From Parascedosporium putredinis (Eukaryota > Ascomycota > Sordariomycetes > Microascales > Microascaceae), in the NCBI GenBank assembly GCA_949357655.1, contig CASHTG010000016.1, positions 682,001-746,000 on the forward strand: a stretch of DNA of 64,000 nt, written 5' to 3'. A program made the translations under genes and the position numbers. This document shows, piece after piece, positions 47,683-59,021 of the stretch. The notes under the pieces are model-generated. The model did no database searches and was not told the DNA's origin. It worked only from the letters and a program-made list of their open reading frames with translations. Each line of letters starts with the position of its first letter. The stretch's first letter is position 1.

Positions 47683-50600
47683 ACCCTTCCTCTCGCCCTC
47701 CGTTTCCCCGTCTTTTCTTATTCAAACGAGTAGTTCGGTAGCCAATCGGTGACTGTTGGAAAGGAAAAAAAAGTTGTTGTATATGGATGAAGAGGTTGCT
47801 TCGTGTTTTTTATTGAATCTGTGTTTTTGGAGGGGCAAGTGTCGTTTGTAGCCCCTCGGGGTCGGGGGTGTTTCTTAAATATTGAAGGAGGCGTCTTTCG
47901 CAAGGCGACGTTTGCCTCTTGCGCGTTCTTTGAGGTCTTTGTTGTCTACCGCGTGATGGAATGCCCAAGCTTCTCTTCGAGCTATGTCGTTTCCACTGGG
48001 GCGGAATTTGGCGTGGGTGGTGAGAGGCGGACGGATATGAGCGCAGCTTCTTGTCTGAGCGCTAGCTGCCACCTTTGATTCTTGGACCGATTTCCTTTTT
48101 TTCCTTGCGTAGAACCTTGGGTCTTGTACAGAGCAAGGGATAAGCTGGAAGGGAACCCCTCAATTCTTTGGAGAGAAGGGAAATAGTGTGTTTCGAGAGC
48201 TTGACGCGTCAGATCGAGGGTTTAGGCGCCCAGAACAAAGCCGCTCAAGTGGGTGGCTGTCGCAAACGTAACGCAGGATTCAGAAGAAAGGTAGGTTGTA
48301 GGTGTGAGGAATTGGCTAGTCTTGGCCTTTCCCTTCTTCGCTCTTCTTTATCGGTCTGGGCAGTGTTGTAAACCCTCTCTGGCACCGTCGTGATCTCCTT
48401 CGGTTTAGGCGGTTCTTTGCGCGACGGATGAGAAGAGAGGGAAGAAAAAAGGCAAGAATGATGGGTTGTGTGGCTCGAGCCGTAGAAGAGTGCGAGTTGA
48501 ATGGGGCGAAACTGGAAGGGGGAGAGCTTGGTTTGGACGCTTGAATTCCTTGTCGTGTCTGGACCATAAGAAGGGGTAGGGTAGGGGAGGGGAGGGTTGA
48601 GAAAAACCAATCCCGTTTATTGTTAGTTGGCCCCGTCTCCCTTGTCCGCAGTTGTATTAATGTTCTTGCCTCGGGCTCGGAACAAGCGGTTGGCTGATCG
48701 TTTGTGAGCCCCGCAGTGCAGGAAAATCAGTGGGTGGAGGACAGCTCCAGTGAGCGACAGGGGTCAAGACTTGTCTAGTTGGGAAACCTCAAAAGACAAA
48801 ATCTGGTGCTAGCAAGAAGTTGTTGGTTTAGGGAGAAATATTACCACGCTCTCGCCTCCCAACCGGGGCCAAAGGATGTAATATAATGATAACAAAGTGA
48901 AATAAACGGCTCTCGAGTATTGATGAGGGGAAAGCTGGGAGGAAGGACAGGAGGGAGAGAAAAAAAAAGGGGGGGTTGATCCTCTTTCCATTCTCCCTTC
49001 GTCGTTAACACAGACACCTCCACCTCCATGGTCCCCCCTCTTCCTGTCTCTCATATCCCTCCTTCCCATTTCCGTCCCTTCTGCATCTCTCCAGTCCATC
49101 CGGAAGTCGATACTAGGCGATAGGCAATACTTTGCACCTTTGGCACTCCTCATCATTCCATTATCACTACTCTTGCGAACCTCGATCCTCTTCAAACCCG
49201 AAGTCCCGCCACACGCACCAACCCACCAACCGTCTTTCACGAAAGGCCGAGGACCGTCGAGACGACGCCCCCCCGCGCACGCGTCCTCTTGACACAATTA
49301 ATGCGAGCTGGGTTGAGAACTTACACATGTAACTCAAAACAAGTCAAGGCCGAGCCCGCCAAGCAAAGTATCCATTTTTCTTTGCCCACTCAAACTGTTC
49401 GTTTTCAATAGAAAAAAGGAAATTCAAGATCATCATACATTTCTTTCGGCCTCAGTATTATTCTTCTTAACGCGAGGAGCTGGTCTGGTTCTCTTTGGTC
49501 CACCAGTGTTGAAAAGGCGGCGGAGAGTACAAGTGTAATGGAACAAGCGGCGGAGGTGGTTTCCCTCCCCACCCACGAAGGAGAATGCCCCCCCTCCTCT
49601 TCGGGCTCTTGACTGATTTGTTTCTATCCACTTTGCCTCATGCAGCAGCCAGGTGACCCCCCTTCTCCCCTCCGCTTTCCCCCTTCCCCTTCCCTTTTGT
49701 TTTTCTCCCTCATCTTCATCCCCCTCTCATTCTTACCGGGCTTCCCCTACATCTCATCTCCAAACGAAGTAATGGGGGTGGAGGCTGGTAGCCGCGGAAA
49801 TGACAACAAACAACGGGTAAACAAGCCGAGTCTCTTTAGAGGGAAAAAAGTCCTGCCAGTGTAGAGAGAGAGATCATGAACGGATTATGTAGACTTGCTG
49901 TTATACAGTCACTGCACTTTACAGAGAGATATGAACTGGAGCTCTCTTGGATATGCCCCGCCCCACCTTTCGACGTGTTAAATAGGTTAAAGATTGTAAC
50001 AGTGGATTGAGCGTCTTTGGGCAAGGAGAGAAAAAGAAGAAGAAAAAAAGAAAAAGAAAAGAGGGCCTACTCATTAACAAGACAAGGTGGAAGAGATGTG
50101 CGGATGTGCGTGGAAACCTTGGGCTATGATTACATCCATGGACGTATGGTTGAATCTGCCAAAAATAGTACGGCCGGTGGTGTCTCATGTATTATGCTCT
50201 TGTCGCTTCATCAAGAGAAAGGAATTACTAGACACATCTTGGGTACGAAGTACTTGTCCCACTCCGGCTGTCAACCGGGGTACAGTTGCTTTGGACGGAT
50301 TAGGAAGAAGGGAGCGGCTCCCACAAGACCGAGCCCGGGATTGAGAGCACAGACAATCTTGACAACTGTACTTGAACCTTTTTTCCGTTTTCCGTTCGGG
50401 TTTTCTGTTTCCAAAGACAAGAAGAGAGAAAACCAGAAAGCGGAAAAGAAAAAGAAAAAGGAAAAAGTGCAAGACGGGGCATATAATCATAATCGGCACG
50501 TACTTGGGAGCAGGGCGTTAATATAGGATACGATAGCGGTTGCAAGAGGGGGCTGACGGGGACCGATGATCTTGACTATTACTTGGGAGGAACCGGGAGA

Positions 50601-51291
50601 TTAGCTAGCAAAATAGCCATCATCAACCGCATCCGCTCCTCTATCTTCTTGTGACAGGCTCCCCGCTCAAACTATAACAATGAGGTTGTGGCCGAGTGCG
50701 TAAACGTATGTAGGAAAGGTGCACCGTCTATCCCTCTCCCCACCCACCATGGCTCTCCATCATGTTGTTAAGCAGAAACCTGCCAATGCCAAGGGGAAAG
50801 ATGCTGGAAGAGGAAGAGGATATACGGGTCGCCACGCAACCTTCCCAAGGTGTCTAACATGGAGCAGCTTAAGGGACTATCTAACCCCCATGCAGCGTTG
50901 CTCTCTCAACCGGATATCGTGAGCTGTCCGTTGAAAGCCTCTTGGAAAAAAGAAAGAAGAAAAGGCTGGCAAATAACTTTCTCGCCCCAACGCCGTGGTA
51001 TTGAATTTGACAAGAGAACTTTTGAATAAAGCGTCCTACGCCGGATGAATGCACGCGCCATGCTATGAAGCTCCGCGAGAAAAGCTAGTCCGAACCACCA
51101 ACTATGGAGGGCCTGATGAAAGAGTGTCTCGAGCGGAGATGACAGAGAATGGAAAAGAATTGGGAAAACTAAAGATGGCCGAGAATAAGTCGTAGAGCGA
51201 CGAAAAAGGCGCAACCGGCAGGGCACTCCCCCTCTCTCTCTCTCTCTCGAAGAGGAAAAGGGCCTACACGGCCATGGCCAAGAACAAGAAC
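47683..51291. other. Intergenic region between TAD3 and RNH1
   Basis: About 3.6 kb that should hold the RNH1 promoter and the TAD3 3' end. It has a purine-rich stretch at 50020-50062 and a CT repeat at 51231-51248 about 45 bp after the TAD3 stop codon. No frame shows a recognisable domain. A GTGGCCGAGTG at 50688-50698 resembles a tRNA A box, but no matching tRNA fold follows. Confidence 0.5.
51231..51248. repeat. (CT)n microsatellite
   Basis: About nine CT units just downstream of the TAD3 stop codon. Confidence 0.85.
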
Positions 51292-52813
51292 CTACAGCCT
51301 AAGGATGGACATGCGGATGGACGGGGGCAGCAGAGCCAACTCTTGAGTTGGCTCCCATTCCCAAGCGAGGAGGCTCCAGTTCAATTCTCGTCGCCAAAAG
51401 AGACCAAGCCCGTGACCAGCTGAGCCCTCGGGAATGTCGGGCATATCGTGGCCGCGGGTCTCGGAGCAGAAGCCCCCAGTCAGGCTCTGCCGATGGGCAA
51501 AGATGACCTTGCCCATTCGGGAGTGAAGGATACCCATTCCGCATTGAACGCAAGGCTCATGCGTTAAGTACAGCTCCAGCCCATGACATAGATAGCCGTC
51601 CGGGTTAGGGTGTTCTTCTTGGAATATGATTCGCTCTTCTTCCAGGATAGGCTGGTCCTGGAAGGGCTCAAAATCCAGCACGGGAGTTTCGATACAGTCG
51701 CCAGCAGCCCTCCGCTCATGACGGACGAGCTTTTGAGCCACCATGCTGATGGCTCTCAAGGCACAATGAGCCATCGGGTTTCCAGTGGATGTGGGGGATC
51801 TATTCGTCTCTCCGACCCATCGGGCGTCGGCCGCAACAGCCATAATTCGTGCCTTGCCCTCCCCGCGCTGGACGATAACGGCTGCCATGGGCTCCCCGAT
51901 CCCCGTCTCATGCGCACGCTGGGCAACTCGGTACGCTACCGACATCCACAACGCTGCATCGTCCTTGATCTCGAGAGTTGCGCGCGAAATCATGCTGGGG
52001 TGGGGCCCGAGAGGGTTATTCTTACGGTACACCGTGGGCCAGTACTGCGAGGACCACATGGCGGCAATAATCTGCGAGGTTGGTGGCGTGGCGGGGACGG
52101 CGATTCTGGCTAGGAAGAATTCATCCAGGCCTTCAACGCCTTCCAAGCCGGCGCAAAGCTCTTCGCGGTCGATGGATTGGGCTTCACCAAGCATGATATA
52201 GATCCATGCCGACTTTCCGGTGTGGATCTGCTTGCCGATCGCGTCGCCATTCATGAGCTCGGTTTTGAGATGGGCAGGAGGTCCGAGGGCTTCGCGACAC
52301 GACGTAGATGAGGCATGCTCTTAACTTTGCTCTCAGGCAATAGCTTGCGTAATAGACTAAGCGAGAAACCGTTTTGTTAACTCATTGCTCACACCAAAGC
52401 GGTAACAATAGGATGGAGGGGACTCTGGGAAATGGAACTTGACGGAAACCGTTTGCTTACTTCATAACCTCATTGGCACACTTGGTGGGGGCACGGGTGA
52501 TGTAAACCTGCACGACACTATGATCCTGGCGAACCTCGAGTGTGGTCTTAAGGGGGATTAGGACCCCCTTTTTCAAGGACGTTACGTCAATGCCCTCGAT
52601 AAGCGGGTTAGTGAGGATCTCTACGGGTTCAGGAGGCGAGCTATCGAGACCCGCCTGCCCAACGGTTTGGGCCGTGACAGCGGGTGCTTCCTTCACAAAA
52701 ATTTGTTGGCTATCCGTTGGGCCTTGAGCCTGGGCCGCGGCGTGGGGCGAACCCGGCGCAGAGGCAGGAGGAGTAGCCGCCTCCGTCAAGGCGGCAGGGA
52801 ACGTGGAGTCCAT
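51292..52813 (-). CDS. TAD3: tRNA-specific adenosine deaminase subunit TAD3 (ADAT3-like)
   Basis: Non-catalytic partner of Tad2 in the heterodimer that converts adenosine 34 to inosine in tRNA anticodons. Exon 1 is 52813-52461 and exon 2 is 52317-51292; the intron starts with GTAAGC. The N-terminus is Ala/Pro-rich, followed by PLKTTLEVRQDHSVVQVYIT and MPHLRRVAKPS. The deaminase fold shows NPMAHCALRAI, where the usual catalytic HAE has become HCA with no Glu, and then LTHEPCVQCGMGILHSRMGK, the zinc-binding PCxxC. Loss of the Glu with retained zinc ligands is the hallmark of Tad3 against Tad2. One base is missing near 52281-52286; with it the CDS is 1,380 nt (459 residues), a normal fungal length. 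A tandem repeat lies just upstream of the start. Confidence 0.9.
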
Positions 52814-52822
52814 CGGACCTTG

Positions 52823-52848
52823 GATATCTAGAGATATCTAGAGATATA
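52823..52848. repeat. Tandem 10-mer with AGATATCT palindromes in the TAD3 leader
   Basis: About two and a half copies of ATATCTAGAG, self-complementary in part, begin about 10 bp upstream of the TAD3 start codon. It could form a hairpin in the mRNA leader or be a short factor-binding array. No function is shown by the sequence itself. Confidence 0.6.
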
Positions 52849-53040
52849 GACTCCGGTTGACTCTGCTAGTGGAGATTAGCCATCTCTCAACCAGACAGGT
52901 AAACTTGGAAAAGACAAGAGAGCGCTTACGCGAGATTAGATGGGAGTGAGGAGAAATGCGCCTGCCGTTGGCAAACTCGACGAGTAGTTTTGACGATGTT
53001 CAGGTTGGAATAAGAATAGGTTGATACCTGCACGAGAGCT

Positions 53041-53300
53041 GACAAGTCTAGAGAGGTATTCTTTGCCAGCTGTCTTGTGAAGCCACCTCAAGAAAGCCTC
53101 TATATGCTGTTAGAGCCTTGTCTAGGTGATATTCTCAAACACCCTGGCCGATGCAATAGTTGTGGATGAGAGGAAGGTAGCAAGACTGCTGTCAATCTCA
53201 CCTCTAGAGGCTTAGAAAAGTCTAACAAGAGCATAAGAATAGGTGTAGTCTAAATCAGGGGCTTCTAGAAACATACCAATAATTTTATAAACCGTTGAAC
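53041..53300. other. CpG-depleted, TpA-rich patch, possible RIP-affected relic
   Basis: By hand count this 260-bp block has one CpG, 18 TpA and 14 ApT, while neighbouring sequence has several CpG per 60 bases. A TpA/ApT ratio above 1 and missing CpG are typical of repeat-induced point mutation in ascomycetes. No transposon protein or terminal repeat is visible. Confidence 0.4.
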
Positions 53301-56300
53301 TCGTTTTAAACTCTCATATAGAATGAGATATCAGGGAGAGGGTGAGGTTTGTAGAAAACAGGCGCGTTGTATGCGGAATGGGGGAAGAGGTGGTGTATTG
53401 TGGATATACCCCACAAAGATAAACAGCGTGGATGAAAATTATTTTTTAACCTATCATGAACAGGGCTCGCTCCTTCCAGAAGACATCTCTTACATATCCT
53501 CTTATAAAGCTGTGGGCACTGAAATTTTTTGTTTTGCAGGCCCTAGATCAACAAAATATTGTGGAAGGCGCGAGTATGGTATCTCCGTCTTTTATTTCAT
53601 GTGTCTCGCCTTCCTTAAAAAATTGTGAAAGGGCTGTGGACAAGGGCAGGATATGAATCATAGGTGGGCCTGACAGGTTGGCCAAACAGCTCCCATCTAT
53701 GACTCCAGTTCAAAGGCATCACCAGGGCAGACCAAGAAAGACATTAGATGCCAGGTTGACGCATGCTTCTTTAGGTAGCGCAGGGCTCTAATGTGGACGC
53801 GCAGCCACCGGCACCAAGATGCCACCACTGGCTGGAGGCAACGTCAACAAAGGAGCCCGGGATATAAAAGGCCAAAGTCCAAACGAGGCCACCCCCGGCC
53901 ACCCGGCCTACCAACCTGCTTTGGGTGAACGACAGCGGTAACCCTGACCCTTGAATGTTGGGGTTGGCGCCTAAGGGGGAAGGAACCTGTGGGTTTCCCA
54001 AGGGCGTAGGAGATGAAGTGCGTGGTTCGCCGGTCGTCACCGAACGACCATCATATCACCAGCCTCCCTTCTTGCAGAGTGGTGGGTGGCGCGTTGAGCC
54101 ATCAGCTCTACCCCGATGGAAAAGGGGGATGGAGGGCAAGGCCAAACAAACGGTGAACGGAAGAGGCCTCGAACCCCATGATCATGCATGTTTCGACGAA
54201 CCACTCCAATTACGCATATGATGCTTTAAGGGTTTGTCTACACCCGAAGCAAGGGACACTCTTACCATGACGGATTCCCCGCCGAGAGAGGTGACCCCGA
54301 AATAAGAACGGACTAGGTCCTAGCCCCATATGACGATATATTATGCATTGTCCACGACTTGGGAACGCCCTCTAGGGTTCGATGGCTTCATGGCTTCAGA
54401 GAAATTCAAGGTAATGAAAGCCGGTCCGGGGAAGGCGCATCTGCTTTTGACTGACTCGTGCCGGGCGCAAACCTAAAAGCCAACAAGTGAGACCCTGCCG
54501 AGGTATTGCGCCCAGGGTCATGTTCATGGCTAGCCCGCAACAATTCAGAGGCGTCTCTTGCACTGCACCAAACACTCGGCGAAGTTCTCTGAAAAGGGAA
54601 AGGGACGAGGCAAACTACCATGCGTCATGAAAAAGCCCATGGACCACGTGCCAAATGGGTACGATTCCTGAAGCGGCATTAACCTTTCGGCCTTTGGGGT
54701 CGTCGCGAGGTGGAGGCAAAACCCTGGGGGTCTCGCCTCCAAGCCTTGTTTAGGCGAAACTGTGCCTAGGTGTCAATTCTCCAAGACGAGTCAAGAGGGC
54801 TGTTTAGTAGGGCGCTTATTATTTCCTGTTCATTCTGTAACGAGGACGCTACCAATGTCATGTCCATGTCTGATCCGGCAATTCAATAGTCCGGGTAGGC
54901 CTTTCTCCGCTGCAGCAATCCATCCCACCAACTCAAGCGACCGACTCCATCGATAAGTGCGATTTGCCCGACATCAGGTTTGGTGGAATGCTACCGACCT
55001 AGGCTTCACCTCGTCGACTTTGTGGGGTACCATCCGCCCATGAAAAAAGAAAATTGGCTAGCCATCGCTCAAGAGCGCCTGGAGTTGAAGGGTTGATGGA
55101 GAAGGGTCTGGCAGATAGGGCGGGATGGAAAAAGAAAAAAGAAGAAAAGAATTGGTGGGGGTTCCCAAGATCTAGTCTACGTGGCCCGGAAAGTGGGAAC
55201 AATGTGCCTGCAATATTCTTCAGATCGGCTGGTTGTCTGAACGGGGATATGCCCTCGATGAAGGAGGTGGAGGTGGGTGCATCTGCCTGTGGGTTTCGAG
55301 GGCTTGGGGCCTCAGAGCGGCCTCGACTCGGAGCGGATTTTGCTTTGGAATCGAGGCTTCTAGGCTAGGATGCAAATGGCGCTAGGCTCTCTCGGCGAGT
55401 CCATGGGATACTCGGAGGGGCAGGTCCGCATCTAGCTCCGGGAAGTGAGGATGAGATGGACGCTAGAGGAGCGAGGTCCGCCCACTCAAGAGGGCTACAT
55501 TAGGAATCTGATGGGGGTAGGCCAGGATAATGGTTCTTGGTCGCTCGTGCTAGCGCCTGCTCGCTTCGCCGATATCGTTCACTCCTTTTCCTTTGGGAGT
55601 GTGGGATGTGGGATGGGGGCCACGCATGGGGGAGTGAGGGAGAGGATAAAGACTGACAGGAGGTGCGGCACACCTACACTAGAGTCGCAATGAACGAGGC
55701 AAAGTGCCATACAAATTGCTCGAGATGCAGGGGATAGGCGGCGGGCGAGGACAACATTGATTGATTTCTTGCTCGAGGTGGACGCGGGCGCGGGCGCTAC
55801 TGTCGCTTTGAACACCTCTGCATTCTGATGAAACGAACGCGACGGCTCACGGTAGTGAAGGGGATATGAAGAGAAAGAAGCGAAGCCACGAACACCAGGG
55901 TTTAACGCCAATGCTAGCCTAGTCTCCTCCTCGTCCTTTTTATTTTATTTTCTTCTGTTTTTCTTTTCTTCTTGAAGAAGCTCTCATGCGTCTATCTCGC
56001 CTATGCCATACCACCACACGAATCCAGTCGCAACTTTGAAGACGACCAGTCTAGTCCCAGCAATGCGGGCCTGCACTCGGTCGCACGCCATGCGTACGAC
56101 CCAATCGACCAGTTCCCCCAACTAGAGAAGGCAAAAGAACAGGAAGCACGGACTAGAGACACACCATGCCGTAAGATATCCCACTCCCGCCCTGCTCAGG
56201 TCCTTTTTGGAAAAAAAGAAAAATCGAGAGAAGGAGAGTGGTGATAGATTACCCATCCTAAATGGAAAAGAGAGGAGGAAGGGGGTTGCCTTGCGGAAAC

Positions 56301-58998
56301 AAGACCGAGATAAAAACCCACCAGCAGCTGCAGCGCAACCAATCCCCTCTCGGTTCAATTGCAAGCGTCTCACTGTGCGAGAGAGAGGGTCAGCATCAGA
56401 TAACCGCAACCTTCCAGAATGATAATAACCTGTGGTCAGCGCATTGATCAAAATCGGTTATCGAGCCCTTCTCTTCGACCCCTGCCCGGGCTGGCAGCTG
56501 GACTGCTCGTCGTTCTTTGCTCTTATTGCTTGTAATTCCACTTGGCTTGGACATCCCACCAACTTCTTCGAGGGTGAGACGGACGGCTGAGGGATGACTG
56601 CACCAGCAGCTCTCGCTCGGTTCAATTCTTGGGGTTGTCCTCTCTCTTTCCGCACGTCTCCTGGAGCTCGTCATTACGTCACAAATTAACCACGTTGATG
56701 GATCCCTGGCGATCTCTTGCCTGTCCTGTCTTCTGGAGACAATTGGATTTTCGAGAGAAGCGCGGTCTGCTCATTCGCCGGCAACAGCGGGCGACACTAT
56801 GAAGCAAGCAGGAATTTGAGGGAGAGGGGCATGCACAGAGGAGATCGGCACAGCAGATCAGTGCCTCTCTTGTCCCCTTTTACACTCTTTTTCTCCTTCT
56901 TTTCTTTCTTCTTCTTTTTTTTTCCTTCCTTCTATCTACAGTGGGGCTTGAAGAAAACGATCAAATGGGGAGAAGAACGTTTTCAAAGCGCCGGAAAGAG
57001 AGTGAATAGAGGGTGCGGAAAAAGAAGACGGGGTTGTACGAGCTTGAATGGAATCCCCTTCAAGCCATGCAACATTCCAGGGGGACCCTTCCCGCGCTCT
57101 GTCATCAACATGTGGCCCCCTTGAGTGGTATGTAAATTCTGCGCAGGGCGGAAAGGGACAGAGTGATGACGGGAAAATTGGAAAAGAAGGGGTACAATTC
57201 CACTCGAATGACCTGTTCTGGTGGCAACTATGATCGAATTAGATTGCGGAGCACAAAGATTTGAAGGGTGGCTCGAACACCACCTCATCACGCTTGCAGC
57301 GGCAGCCGTCCCCTTTTTCTGGAAAATAGAGGGCATAGAAAATGAGAGATCTGTCTAGCTCCCATCCGGATCTTGGTTTTCTGTAGACAATTGATTCCTC
57401 GCCTCGCGGGGGAGGAGGTGACATCCATGACCAATATTTTTGCACCCGAGCTCGGAGGCAATCCCTTGGAGGGGTTGGAAGGGGTGAGGGAAGGGGAGTC
57501 AAGGAAAATAATGAAAGCGGAGGGAGGGGGAAGCTACACTCCACGTTTAAAATGCGGGGGCACGAGCTGTGGTTGCATGGGATGGAAGGCATGGGATGCA
57601 GTCGAACACCGACGCGAATTGACGAAATCGGCCACCGGAAGGGCGGGGGCACGAAGGCGAGGGGCGGCGCTTTGAAACTGCGGCGGCACATTTGATGTAG
57701 AAGTCGCCCACCGTCAACAGATTACCTGTGTGAGCCGGTTCTCGCGCTGAGCTCGGCAAGGGTTAAGAAGAGCAAGGTATCTGCTCTTAATGATGTGGTC
57801 CTTTGCGCCCACCCTCTCCTCCCCTCATCGATCTGCACAAAGGGTTATGCTATTACGGGAAAAGACCAGTGGCTACGACAGTACATTAATACAAAAAGAA
57901 CACCGAGCGAAGCGTTCCCAAGTAAAGGGAAGATAGCGAAGGGAGGGGAGGGGGCTGCTTGAAAGACCCTTGCGCAGGCGAGCTTGAAAAGCGCAAGACC
58001 ATTCCCGGAGAGGAAGCCAAGGTGCTGCATTTTACTTCGTACTTGCCAAAAGATTGCGGCTTTGGCATGATCAGTTCTTCTCAGCAGGGAGTTGGAGCAT
58101 GTTTCGCTCACCGCGCTACTTGTCGATGCTGGCGTCGCTGGCTATGCTGCATCCGGAAATCCAGTGGTGCGACAGTAGGGCTACGATGTACTACTCCACC
58201 AAACGGATCGAGAGCTGGACAAAGATGTGTGGTATGAAATGGGGATAGCGCGCTGGAGCCTGCCGAGTCTCCAAGGCTCTCTCATTGATAACAGCAGCTC
58301 GCCGTGTCCGATGGATGGAACCTTTGGTCTCTTTTTCTCTTGTTCAAATGGAATATTGTCGTGTACTTGTATTAGTGCAGGTCAGAGACAAGGGAAAGGG
58401 AGGAGGGCCCTGATTTAATCAAAACGGGCAGCGAACTACTTCAAGTCTTGGCCATCGTACCGGGATCCGTGGGATTGATTTCGGGTCCAGTTCTTGTTGG
58501 CAGCGACGAGACCACCTCTCCATCTCTTGTCCTTTCCCCCAGATCGAACCAACGAATGAATCTGGCGGGAATTACGCAACGGCAGGCCGGCGCTCGCTCA
58601 CGCCCCTCCATCGTCCTGTTCGCTTCGAAGAAAGAGGCTTACCTTTCTCCGTAACTGCACTAGACTCTTCTTGTATGATTGGTACGGCGGAGCCTCGCTT
58701 CCTGAGAAATGCCGCGTATTATAAGCAGCAATCTCGCTGAAAATGCCACGGACAGTGGTCCGCCCGCATGTCTCGACTCCCGGATCTGCTGGTAGGTGAG
58801 GAGGTGGTGCTTTGTGGCGACGGGCATGTGAAGCGAGGCTTCTGAGCCGGATTCAAGGTTCGATTGGACGTGTACATTATTACATTACATGTACTGTCTG
58901 GAGACTAACCGTGGAGCGGGCGGGTCAAAGAGGCATCACAATATCAAGGGTGGAGGTGACATTTGCGCCGTGGGGACGGTGAAGGGAAAAGAGGGAGG

Positions 58999-59021
58999 AA
59001 AAAAAAAAAAAAAAAAAAAAA
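58999..59021. repeat. Run of 23 A
   Basis: Longest homopolymer in the window, in non-coding sequence. No retroelement features or target-site duplication were seen next to it. Confidence 0.85.

Noticed and set aside
50685..50720. GTGGCCGAGTG, like a tRNA-Leu/Ser A box
   Set aside because: No B box or acceptor-stem pairing follows within 100 bases.
53323..53628. 101-codon plus frame in the AT-richer stretch after TAD3
   Set aside because: No homology is recognisable, and the frame lies next to the possible RIP-affected patch. It is probably chance.
58999..59021. A-run considered as the tail of a LINE or processed pseudogene
   Set aside because: No reverse-transcriptase sequence, no gene-like copy upstream and no target-site duplication were seen.
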